A program made the translations under genes and the position numbers. Below the pieces are notes generated by a model. That model was not told where the DNA came from, searched no databases, and worked only from the letters and a program-made list of their open reading frames with translations. This document shows, one piece after another, positions 13,401 through 40,089 of a DNA stretch of 64,000 nucleotides. Every line of letters begins with the position of its first letter. Positions within the stretch are counted from its first letter, which is position 1. The stretch comes from Baylisascaris procyonis (taxonomy: Eukaryota > Nematoda > Chromadorea > Rhabditida > Ascarididae): NCBI GenBank assembly GCA_037389465.1, contig JAZARR010000172.1, forward strand, positions 1,240,001-1,304,000. The letters run 5' to 3'.

Positions 13401-15287
13401 CCTCACCGATCGATTTGATACGTTCACGAATTTCATCCTCTGATTGTTCGGCGATTCGCACAACATCACTCAACTTGTTCAGTAAACTATTTTCCGCCAC
13501 AACTTCAGGAATAAATTTTTCATATTTCCGATCGACAAGATGGGCGATATCTGATACCGCTATAAATATGCTAAGTTTTGAAAGTAACCCATATATGCTT
13601 AAGCACTGCTGAATTATCAACCGACAATAAAATTCTCGCAATTGCAGTATTTTATTTCAGCTAAAATAATCGAAAATCTAACGTTCCTATTGAAATCATA
13701 GAGATCTCATCGATAAATGATACGAATGTAAGCGAGATAAAAACCTCGCTGTGCACAAGTCCCAACGTGCAAAACGTACGCACTTCGGGAAACAAGGATG
13801 GAAAATCCGGCAAATGTCGTTCTTGTAGGACCTTAATACGCAGCTGGAAAACTGAAAGATCGGCATGCTTCGATTGAACAGGAAAGCAGTAACTGGACTA
13901 GAAAAAACGGTCTTTTATTTCTGAACTCTCGGTCATCAGCTGTGAACTTCATCGATTTCCGAATGAGAAAGGGTGCATTTTCATCTAGGACTGAAATTGC
14001 GACAAGGCAACCCCGATACTTACAAGCATTTGATGCAAAAATAAAGAAAAAAATGCAACAAATAGGCCAGTATCCGCTTCCCCTTCGCACAAATCTTCCA
14101 TAAAAGATCCGTTTTCCCGATCAGGTCAACTTAAAAATTCGATTCGTTTGATTACTAACCGATCAACGATCGAGAGGAATTTTAATCAGTAGGTGCAAAT
14201 AAATGTCCAATCAACGATGCTACCTATTCAATTTCACAATAATACTAGCCTTAGTGGCTTTCGGAAAGAAACTGGCCAAGGATTCTATAAACATAAAAAT
14301 GCGTATACACAGGCTCGAACTTGCTATACTGCATCCTCCATAACGAAGATATAAAGTATATAAAAAATTTGTTCGTGTTCAACGAAAACATCGAATGATA
14401 GAGATAACAAATTTTTATGCATTCTGGTAGCTAGCTTATCTTCTTGTATATTTCGAAAAGCACGATAAATAAGGGAATCCCCCTAATGCCCTTGGCTAAA
14501 CGGCTGTGTCAATACACACTTCAAGCACACAGCAACGTACACAGACAAAACCTATACTTATAACATCAATTTGTGCAAGTTTGCACACAACATATGTGTC
14601 ATTAAGGCGCCAAGTTTATAGGAGCACCAGCTGAAAATTAGGAATCGCAAATAATTACATGATAAGAGACCATTTTTGTCTCGACCGCTAGATCTAACGA
14701 ATAAGCGAGGGAGATGCTTAAGGATGGAAGGACAGCGGTAAAGGACATTTTGAAAACCTTAAATATCTAGAAGAGCGTAATACGACGAGTTCTTTAACGT
14801 GAGAAGCCTATACAGTTTCTTTCGAAGTGACAGACACATTGTTTCCTCGATTCCTTCTTTGCTTCCTGTGAGAAAAGGAGGAAGAGAGGAAAGCGATGTG
14901 AAGAAGGAGGGTAAATTTCCTACTTTTTGCAACAATATTTCTAGGGTGACCAAGAGCAGTGATGTGGCCAATTTAAAGATGCAAAAAGTCGAGAAAACAA
15001 AGAGAATCAGTTAGGTGCCGGTTTCAAAATGTCACCTTGGAAATAAAACAATTCTAGCAACCACCTCAAACCTCTTCATTCTCTTCGCTCTTACTCACTT
15101 TTCATCACGAGTTGCAAGCATAAGGGTAGCTTATAGTTTCTAAAAGCTTACCTGCTGCTAGTTCACGTTCAAGACAGGTGATACGTTCATCGATTGTTTC
15201 AACATCTTGGCCATCCGTCAATAGAGGTTCGTTGATGATATTCGTTGCACGCCGTCGTTTCAATTCATCATCGCCATCAGAATCCAT
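4498..15287 (-). CDS. zw10: Centromere/kinetochore protein ZW10 homologue
   Basis: Fifteen exons with consistent phases: 15287-15152, 13559-13384, 12797-12612, 12448-12254, 11665-11436, 10961-10733, 10218-10075, 9534-9407, 8895-8717, 7908-7820, 7373-7247, 6332-6232, 5745-5578, 5155-5060, 4632-4498. They total 2319 nt, or 772 residues, against about 779 in human. ZW10 is a subunit of the RZZ complex, which recruits dynein and the spindle checkpoint to kinetochores, and of the NRZ tether in Golgi-to-ER traffic. Family landmarks seen in order are an N-terminal coiled coil (DIAHLVDRKYEKFIPEVV), the middle FFEYLEQDLGG segment, YNNCHYLCHCLM, IATVWKEVLTDTVYGNSM, and the C-terminal DRWCSGKGPMAQWLS then LIKALFQNTTKRA. 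The weakest junctions are the acceptor at 9534 (..TTAAAG) and the donor at 7247 (GTTCTC). Introns are 150-1600 bp and hold nothing else I can support. Confidence 0.93.
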
Positions 15288-15507
15288 TTTTGAGATCTTT
15301 AAGGAGGATGAATCATTGCAAGTATTAATTCACACATAACGCGAACACGAACAATCTGTAGTGATGTAGAAGAGACGAATCGAAAACAAAAAAACTTGCA
15401 ACTTACTTGAAATCTGTTAGAAGCGAAGGGAAGAGGGGGAAGGGGAGGAAAGTGAAAAAGTTGAAATGAACGTAAGTTTATTGATTATGCCTGATATATC
15501 TTACTTG
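15288..15507 (-). promoter_or_regulatory. Short intercistronic region with candidate trans-splice acceptors
   Basis: Only about 220 bases separate the stop of the upstream minus-strand gene (15508) from the ZW10 ATG (15287). On the minus strand a long polypyrimidine tract (about 15421-15460) runs into CTTCTAACAG (acceptor AG at 15414-15415), and a further CTACAG lies nearer the ATG (about 15353-15358). In nematodes, AATAAA, a pyrimidine-rich stretch and an AG acceptor between two same-strand genes is the usual arrangement of an operon junction. This is an inference; no spliced leader can be seen in genomic DNA. Confidence 0.4.
15477..15482 (-). terminator. Polyadenylation signal of the gene upstream of ZW10
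   Basis: AATAAA on the minus strand, 26 bases after the TGA at 15508-15510. Confidence 0.5.
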
Positions 15508-16454
15508 TCAATTTTTATAACGAACGTAAACACGAACAATCTCGACAAATACCTCAATAATACTGTCTGGAAAGGATAACCGCAACAGAAATTGCCGTTT
15601 TAGCACAACATATTTCCTTGCTAATATACGCTTCCACAGCTTCAGAGATGTTGCATGTGGATGTAAACGTACTATTTCATCTTCCTTGCCTATTAACCAC
15701 GACGCCGTAACCTTAGAATGCGTCACACCTGTCTTCCTCTCATCTTCATAAAAACCTGTCCCTCCTTCGCTTAGCACTTTGTTATCCAATGATATAAAAT
15801 TACCGAATATATAAAATTATAAAATTTTATATATAAAATATATAAAATATTACCGAATCGTGGTCAACTGGCAAAACACAATCATATTCTTGCGGAAGAA
15901 ATGGCAATGCTAAACTACAAACATTTGCTTGTGTTCAAATTCTTTGATGAAGCAAGTTGAAAGAGAATAATACAACGCAAACCTAAGTCGGGTTTTTGTG
16001 AGCGTACCCAGCGGGTGGCAACAAGATCACTTACTGGGGAACACTTCAAAGGGGTGAGTAAAGACTGAAGGTATTGATATATGAACAGGTATGGCGAGGG
16101 AGACTAACTGAAAATTTGCGAACAACTATTAAGAACACAGAGAGAAGAAATAATTCAAAAAACTTCGAGAAAGGCTTCCCGAAGTATGACTAGAAGTTGT
16201 GGAGAAATGAAAGGACAAGTGACCGCATCTTATAAAAAAGTATTATCAATTTAGCAAGTCCGGTTATTTTACCACGACCTGTTTTACGATATGCAATTTG
16301 CATATTTGGCACAAATGCTGTCACTGCCTCAAGGTTACAGTCCCTTTTGAATTGTTCCGCTTGCCACCTTCTCTTTAAAATAAATTGGGAAATGCGCCAA
16401 AACAGATGTGACTGGATGCGATTTAGCATTTTGTTCAATTCATTTATCAATTTC
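15508..16454 (-). CDS. Unrecognised protein, 3' exons of a gene upstream of ZW10
   Basis: Three exons can be proposed. Exon 16454-16273 (acceptor ATAATAG, donor GTAAAA) encodes a basic helical segment ending FVPNMQIAYRKTGR. Exon 15909-15854 (acceptor GTTTAG, donor GTAATA) encodes LPFLPQEYDCVLPVDHDS. The final exon, ending at a TGA at 15508, encodes about 85 residues including GTGFYEDERKTGVTH and RLHPHATSLKLWKRIL, with a Lys/Arg-rich C-terminus. The first two exons share phase. The last junction does not resolve: no AG lies between the donor at 15853 and AACAAAG at about 15777, and that acceptor gives the wrong phase. The 5' exons are not found; a possible ATG with a coding-like start (MATNGVDERFPRK) lies at 17307. 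I recognise no family. Codon use and the AATAAA signal make it likely to be real. Confidence 0.45.
15794..15859. repeat. AT-rich duplication containing two copies of a splice-donor-like sequence
   Basis: TATAAAATTACCGAAT at about 15794-15809 is repeated as TATAAAATATTACCGAAT at about 15842-15859. Between them lies almost pure A/T. On the minus strand each copy reads TTCGGTAAT, that is, a 5' splice site in the unrecognised gene. Confidence 0.6.
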
Positions 16455-16670
16455 CTATTATATCAACAAAAATAAAATATGCAAAACAATACCTTCATAT
16501 TTTTATTCACTCGACCACATCTAAAAGCTTCCTGGAAAAAGGCTATTTTTCTATAATCGAAGGTGTAGATGAAAAACTGACTGGTGTAAAATGTATGCAA
16601 ATTGTTTCCCACTTTCGAATATCTAGAACTTTTTTTTATGGAATCAGTGCTTCCTAACTCGAAACTACCG

Positions 16671-16718
<48 letters not shown>

Positions 16719-18530
16719 AAAAGGCATATGCGCAAACACACAGACATGAAGCCACTACCAAGTATTTTTGCAAAGGCAAATTTCCACAGCGAGGGGATTC
16801 GGGAAAAATCTCAGCCAAAATGGAAAGAAGATGCCTAAACTTTTAGGGAAACTAGCGACAGATATTTGATTGAACCTTCCCTCATTTTCTTGCCGTTTAG
16901 TCGTTTCTATCTCGCAAGTTTCCTGAGAAGTTCCCGAATTCCGTTCGCCAATACATCAAACATCAAACCGTGCAAGCGCTAAATCGAGATAGGACTTATG
17001 TTGGAAGAAGGGTGTATTCGAAGAGCGCTTGGATCGTTCGGTATTTTCCAAAATGAGCATATTTCCGAGAATGACTTACAGGGCGGGAGGTGGGCTTATA
17101 AAAAGATGAACACGGTATTTTCGAGGCGACCACCAAAAACCCTGGACGACGGCAAAAAATGACGAAAATTGTGAGAAATCACAATGGAAGGGCGCCGAAT
17201 TTTCCCGTTTAAAAATATTCACTTTCCTGTCTTTTTGCCACCCAATGAACATCCTATTCAAAAATCAATTTTCGCGGGAAACGCTCATCCACACCGTTCG
17301 TTGCCATGGTGATAGCTAGGAATCTATTTCATACCGCCTGAGGGGCAAATAAGCAGATGAATTATCTATGCCCCTCTCTGATGAAACGCTAGAGCTCCGG
17401 AGCTTGACCTCGTCCTTCAGTTGATCCGTTGAAGTATTTTCTGTTCGGTGATTGGTTAGAGATTGCAGAAGCTTCGATTACATCCGGCCCAAGTCGTAAT
17501 CTGGACCGAGGCCAAATCTTGATTAACCCGTGACCATATCAAAGTGGGTTAACTCCGCTTTCAATCAGCTGCCACCTTTTAATCCAATGCTCTATGGCCA
17601 TCAATCAGCTACACGACCTTTTGCAACACTCCGTTCGATAAACCCCTCCATCTTGAACATCAGTGTGGTCTTATAAATAATCTTACTGTACACATGCAAT
17701 GCTAATTCGTTGTTTACGGTAATACAGAAAACACCGCCAGTTGCTGACGATGGGAAACACTACAGAAACATTGTTTATAAACAACGCTGATGTTGTGACT
17801 GACTGTAAATGCCTTGATTTCGATTGGTTTATATAAATCGATACTTTGCTTTACAGGTAAGCGTAAACAATCAAGGGGTATTCTTCAGGTAAGAGTAAAC
17901 AATTGAAAAGTGCTTTCAAATCACTTAATTACAAAAAAAAAATAGCTGATGAATTAGAATCATAAACACATCAACAAAATATTTCATGCACTATAACGTA
18001 ATGCGAAGAGCGCAAATGAAGCATTTGAGAGGGAGATGAACATTGCAGCACAAAATTAAATCAATTACCGCACAAAAACCATACGAGAAAAGATGCAGCG
18101 ATGGAATACTATCAATTCTTTTACACATATCCAAATCACTGATGTCGTTGTATTTTATGGTTCCCTTTTATAGGATAGTCAAACATTTTGCGTTCATTTC
18201 AATATTTTTGGGGCATTCCGTTAAGCGAATTTTATTCAACAGTTTCTTATTAACTATGCAAATGAAATCGACATATAGTAGCAGCTGTCTTCTTCATAAA
18301 ATGGCGTCTAAAAGAACATTAATATTGATAAGCTGTCGAAGAAAATAATGCAAATAAGAAAGCACGGCCGTTGCTTTCTATAATTCTCCGAATATGCGCT
18401 TTTTAGCAATTACATCGACGATGCAACTTTCTTATTAAAGCATCAAATATAACTTCACGTATTTATATGCGAAAATATAAAAGTTAACTACTTAAACTCA
18501 TAGGATATCGATGATTCCAAATCGACAAAA
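16455..18530. other. Gap between the unrecognised gene and MIC60; probably its 5' part and promoter
   Basis: No complete gene could be assembled here. Suggestive pieces on the minus strand are an ATG at 17307 followed by 17 coding-like codons, and a frame at 16978-16907 preceded by ATTTAG that reads GLMFDVLANGIRELLRKLAR and then stops. The stretch 16900-17650 is less AT-rich than its surroundings and may hold the promoter and first exons of the gene at 15.5-16.5 kb. From 17700 to 18500 I see only AT-rich DNA. Confidence 0.35.
16671..16719. repeat. (GACA)n tetranucleotide microsatellite
   Basis: Twelve near-perfect GACA units with one CAAA-type interruption. On the minus strand it reads TGTC repeats, which produces a spurious Cys-Leu-Ser-Val frame. 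Confidence 0.95.
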
Positions 18531-35207
<16,677 letters not shown>

Positions 35208-35228
35208 CTTGTACTATCGGAATCAACT

Positions 35229-35236
35229 CTGAAATA
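35229..35236 (-). promoter_or_regulatory. Candidate trans-splice acceptor of MIC60
   Basis: On the minus strand ATATTTCAG ends 21 bases before the MIC60 ATG, and no upstream exon is needed to complete the protein. A strong TTTCAG so close to the start codon is typical of a nematode spliced-leader acceptor. Confidence 0.55.
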
Positions 35237-36051
35237 TAAAAAAACGGATATACAATGATATGGAATCAAAAAATGGCAATGAAAGGCGATGAAAACAATT
35301 CTAATTAATAAATTCCTATTGAGCTAAATTTTAGCTAATTATATTCAATCTTTCCTTAACATCCTTTAACCTATTCTATATACTTCTGTATTACATATGT
35401 TACCATCGTAAGCAGTATCAATGTTCGCACAGAGCACGACAGATGCGCCGATCGAAGACAGATTGCTAACAACTTGGACACTTTAATACACCCTCATGGA
35501 TAAGCAGGTAGGTTAACTACATTCCTACTTGAACCAGTCTTGGCAGCGAAATTAAGACGGCGATCATCAAAGACATACCACTTACTCAGTGAAGTAAACG
35601 ACACTGATATGTTCAGTAATTGCATTTTATAAAAGATTAATTTCATATATGTTAAATTTGAAACTTTTTTGACTTTATGCAACGAAAAAATGTTACCAAA
35701 ATTCTATTCTAAGTTAAAAAAATATCCAAAATATTTTTTTTTTGAATATGCAAATTCATTCTACAGCCTTATAGCTTAAAAAATGTCCACTAACAATCGT
35801 GCAAAAGCATTGCCAATGAGACCCTAACCCTAAATAGGGATGTAAGTCATAAGAACATTAACATATTTCAAAAACCATTTTCATTTGCCTTATAACAAAT
35901 TGATCGTATATTAAGACATAAAAATTACCATACTCCTTTACTCATCTTCATCCCCTCCCCCCGAGGAGGCCTGGACGATTAGACCAGCTAAGGAAAGCTG
36001 ATCCTTACATTTAATGGTCTATAGGTGACAGTCATTCTTAAGAATTCTCTT

Positions 36052-36096
36052 TTTAACGGTATAATCTAACTTTCGCTTTAACGGTATAATCTAACT
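36052..36096. repeat. 20-bp direct repeat, two copies
   Basis: TTTAACGGTATAATCTAACT occurs at 36052-36071 and again, identical, at 36077-36096, a 25-bp period. Confidence 0.9.
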
Positions 36097-37324
36097 ATTT
36101 TACATTTTTGGGTTTTTCTATGCAAAAAGACGATGCGTTGCAGTATATTATTTGCTGTGAGGAAGAATTATTGTTGAAACAAATCTCATAAACTCCAATG
36201 ACATCCAATTTCCTTTCTAGTACAGATTATTTAGCCTCTCCAAACCTTTCTTCATTTAAATACTTGGCATTCAAAAATAGATGAACAGTGGGCAAACACA
36301 ACCTTTACCTTCACTCTACCCACTCATTGCTGGTAGTGTTTTCCGTTGCGTTCGGTTGTGTTCGAGATTATTATGTTTGGGGATTTGGGCATCCTTTAAA
36401 TATTTCAGTTTGCACCCCCTTCCATTATGCGCCTCAAAGCAAACCTGTGAAGGCACAGAATTGCAGATGAACGCATGAACAAAAATATCGTAGCCCTTAC
36501 AGTTGTTCAATCATCCCACTCACCGAAGCTCTCAGTAAGAGAAGCGCTAACGAGGAATAAACGTAACCGACCGGGAAGAACCTTTTGTTGGCTCAAGAAT
36601 GCGAAGTATTATTTACATCGAATCACATATGAATCATTCAAAAAATTATGGGCACGTTTAGAGGAATGGGCAAATGTTAGGATCGAAAAGTCGGCTGAAT
36701 GGTAGAGTCAAGAATATTGGATTTTTGGGAGACGACGGTGATTGAAACCAGCAACTCATAACGGATAGTGTTGTTCTCTTCATTTGTTGGCAATCCTCAC
36801 GCGAGTTCCCATCCCTCGCTTTCCCCATCTTTTCCTATCTCTAATCTAGGATCTTGCTCCACTTTTCCCCTTCCTCCTTTTCTTTCTCCATCGCCCCCCC
36901 CCCCCCGTATAAATCTTGTGACAATTTTTGATAGATATTCTTCGGTAAAAGGGCTCAAATTGTAATGTTTTCTTATTTTAATCGCTTTTGCACATTAATT
37001 ATAAGACAGAATCGAAATGAATATTACAGGAAGTTCTATTGAATCATTAGCGAAATTTGAGCATTTCGTGAATAAATTCAGATAAAACTTCCATTAGACC
37101 ACTTACACACCTGCTCTTTTGCCTATTTCCTTTCAACCGTTCCCCATTGTTGATGGAATTTTTCGTAATTGATATCACTCTCTGAACTCAGGCAACCAAC
37201 TTCCTTGCTGGAAAATATCTTAAGATTTGAAATACTATAATTATTTCTGTTTTTAATGCTCACAAAATACGTTTCCATGCAATAAGATTAAATAATAATA
37301 CAACATTTAAAAAAACAATATTTC

Positions 37325-37423
37325 TCACATAAACAAGCAAATGAAAAAATAAATTAAATAAACAAATAAATAAACAAATAAATAAATAAATAAATAATAA
37401 AATATATATATATATATATATAT
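37325..37423. repeat. (AAAT)n / (ACAAATA) and (AT)n compound microsatellite
   Basis: Imperfect AAATAAAC units (37325-37400) run directly into an (AT)n block (37402-37423). Confidence 0.9.
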
Positions 37424-40041
37424 TGCATACATATTGCAAACATACGCAGCTGCAGCTGCCAATAAAAGATGGAGAAATAAAAAATGCGACAGCAATAGAA
37501 TGAATGCACCAATAGTGCACATCTGTTTCGCGTACTCTACAAAAATCAATACTTATGTGAATTCGGTCGGTTGGTGCACCAACATAACAACATGTAACGA
37601 TGCAGCATATGAAAAAAGCATCATGCTTATTGATCGTTTTTGGAGACGTTTTTTTGCAGTTCTTTCATCTCCCAAAGTTTATTGAGAGAATGCATTAGAT
37701 AAGGGGGCAGGAGGGGGGAGGAAGGAGGGAAAAGAGAAAAAAGGGTGAATATTTATAAATTTTTAATCTATAAATGCGTTTTCAAATAATCACTACAAAT
37801 CTCGTATAGTTTAATTTATTCTCGATGAAATGAACATTGATTGACGCCGATCGGTGTCGAATACGGTTAAAACGCACTATCAATCAAAAAAGAGGGATGT
37901 TAAAGAAGGGAAGGAAAGAGAAGAGGAAGCAGTCATTATGGTTATCAGTCCACAACAATCAGACTCTCAATATTGCATGATGAATATAGAGAATATATGT
38001 TACATGCTCATCTCACATAAATTATTTTTGCCTGTCCTTTCCATTGATCAATCTGAACAATACAAATTAGAGGGAATTACATTCTTATAACGTCACTAAA
38101 TCATATTCCGATGTAGAAAAAGAATCCTTTACATGACGGAACAGCAATCAATTATACTACGAAAAAAATATGCTCATCCCTGATTTAAGAGGTGCTGAAA
38201 AACGACCAAAAATTGCTCATAAATTTATCACAGATTGATTGACTCAAGTCCAAAATCCTGCCAATTGCGCCATTTCCAAAGCGCACCACTCTAAACGATG
38301 TGGCTAGTGCCTCATTTCGTGGAAAAAAAAGTCAATTGAATCAAAATTGGCGATAAATTCAAAAACCGATTTATATAGATTTATCGCTGAATGTTGTTAG
38401 CAAGATTAAAATGGACAATAAAATTTTTGAGAAACGTTTCTCAACGGAAATGGGATTCATTCTGTGTGAAATTGTCGATTTCAATGTCTCTCTTTTTAAT
38501 TTCGAACAATTTCATAATTAGAAGCATCAAGCTCATTTGATGTCAACAAATTGTTCCCTTCTAATGAGGAATAAAAAGTTGCAAAAAAATGATTTTATTA
38601 AAATTTCGAGAATTAGAAATAACTTTTCAATCATTTCTGCAAATTCAAAAATTGAGTTTAATGCGAAGAAGTTTCAATGATGCAGTTGAAAATCAAAGAA
38701 GCAAGAAAATGCGCTAAAGGAATTGGCACAATTTGAGTCTTTATATTTAATATAAATATTTGGGAAATTAATTTCATCAGTTAGAAACAACCGAAATTAT
38801 ACTTTAATATTTAATTGGTTCGACCACAAAAATTTCCGACAAATTATTTATTTCTCTGCGAACTATTATAGAATATATAAAATCCTTTAACAACCTTAAA
38901 TCACCTACAAATTCCCTTAAATTTAATAAATAAAAGTGAACAGTGTTGTCAGAAGTTACCTCTTGTATAAGTCATACTAACAAGTGTCCTAGTTATAGGG
39001 TTTTTCTATCTCCGAGGTGAAATTTCTGGACAGATAAGCAGACATGTACGCACAAAAATATTGCGGTAACTCATTTTTTAAGCTGAAATTTGCAAAAATT
39101 GCATACACCATCGTTTTGCAAATTCAAAGATTTGCATAAATAGATAAAATATAATTTCGAGTATTTCCAAATTGTAAAACATTTGTAATTAGTGCCATGT
39201 GATCGATGAATATAATTAAATCGCGTTAATGAGCGATATAATTGCTCGTCGAGTTGAATGATTGCAAAAGATTTCGATGGAATCATCACTTGACAATGCG
39301 TCATTAAATTCGACTTCTTCAATCACTTCGACACAACATTTGACCTCTATGGTGCACATCGTCGATCCTCATTGATGTTGGATGGTATCATCAACCGATC
39401 ACCGACCAACCATCTTCACCTTCGACGTCCTTATTTTTGCTCACTCTTCACCTCTAAAACTCATATTTCTCCACCTCATTCGTATAATATACCTCACTAT
39501 CTAACTGTATGCATTGATGTTTTTAATCGATCTGTGCATAGAGAGGATTAGGGAAAATGTAACTCCCATCTTTTTTCAAACTACAGTTTATTGGAAACGT
39601 TTTGGAATTAGCAGCCCTATAAATGTTTTGTTGGCATTCGTATTTGTTTATTATAGATTAGCGATATTTATATGTAAAATATTTTTTATGCCGTATAAAA
39701 ATAATTTGTCATTTTTTGAAATATTTTAGTTTTCTGATGGTAACATAAATCGATACGCTATAAAATCACATAAGCAGACGAAGAAGCTGATATTTTATAT
39801 GCAGATAAGTCAGAATAAAGTAATAGATAGCATTAAGGAATTAAGAAACGGAAATGGAAAACAGAAGAAGTGAAATTAAGTAATTGGCCTAATAAATAAA
39901 ATTAAATTACATGGACATGTATTAAGCGCATATAGAATAAACATATAAAATTATATTTTCTACATTATTTATAGAAAATAAAACGAATAAACTCTACTAT
40001 ATGCATTTGGAATCATGAAATATTACACTTAAACGAACGGT

Positions 40042-40051
40042 CAAATTTCAG
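40042..40051 (+). promoter_or_regulatory. Candidate trans-splice acceptor of the lectin-like gene
   Basis: CAAATTTCAG ends 38 bases upstream of the ATG at 40090, with no stop-free upstream exon evident. Confidence 0.4.
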
Positions 40052-40089
40052 GTCATTCTGAGTGATTTACCAAAGAAAGGTGCATATCA

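Larger units (their letters stand above)
35237..40089. other. Intergenic, about 4.9 kb, no gene seen
   Basis: This separates the divergently transcribed MIC60 (-) and lectin-like (+) genes, so both promoters should lie here. A less AT-rich stretch at 36270-36720 has several overlapping open frames (for example 36475-36705 plus) but no recognisable motif or clear exon structure. The rest is AT-rich with homopolymer runs and microsatellites. Confidence 0.5.

Noticed and set aside
16463..16838. Cys-Leu-Ser-Val and Thr-Asp-Arg-Gln repeat frames
   Set aside because: Translations of the (GACA)n microsatellite.
35820..35835. Telomere-like CCCTAACCCTAAA
   Set aside because: Only two units, in an ordinary AT-rich interval and with the CCCTAA rather than the usual nematode TTAGGC-type unit; chance occurrence.
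36281..36705. Overlapping plus frames of 60-76 codons
   Set aside because: No motif, no consistent splice sites and several overlapping frames; cannot be supported as a gene.
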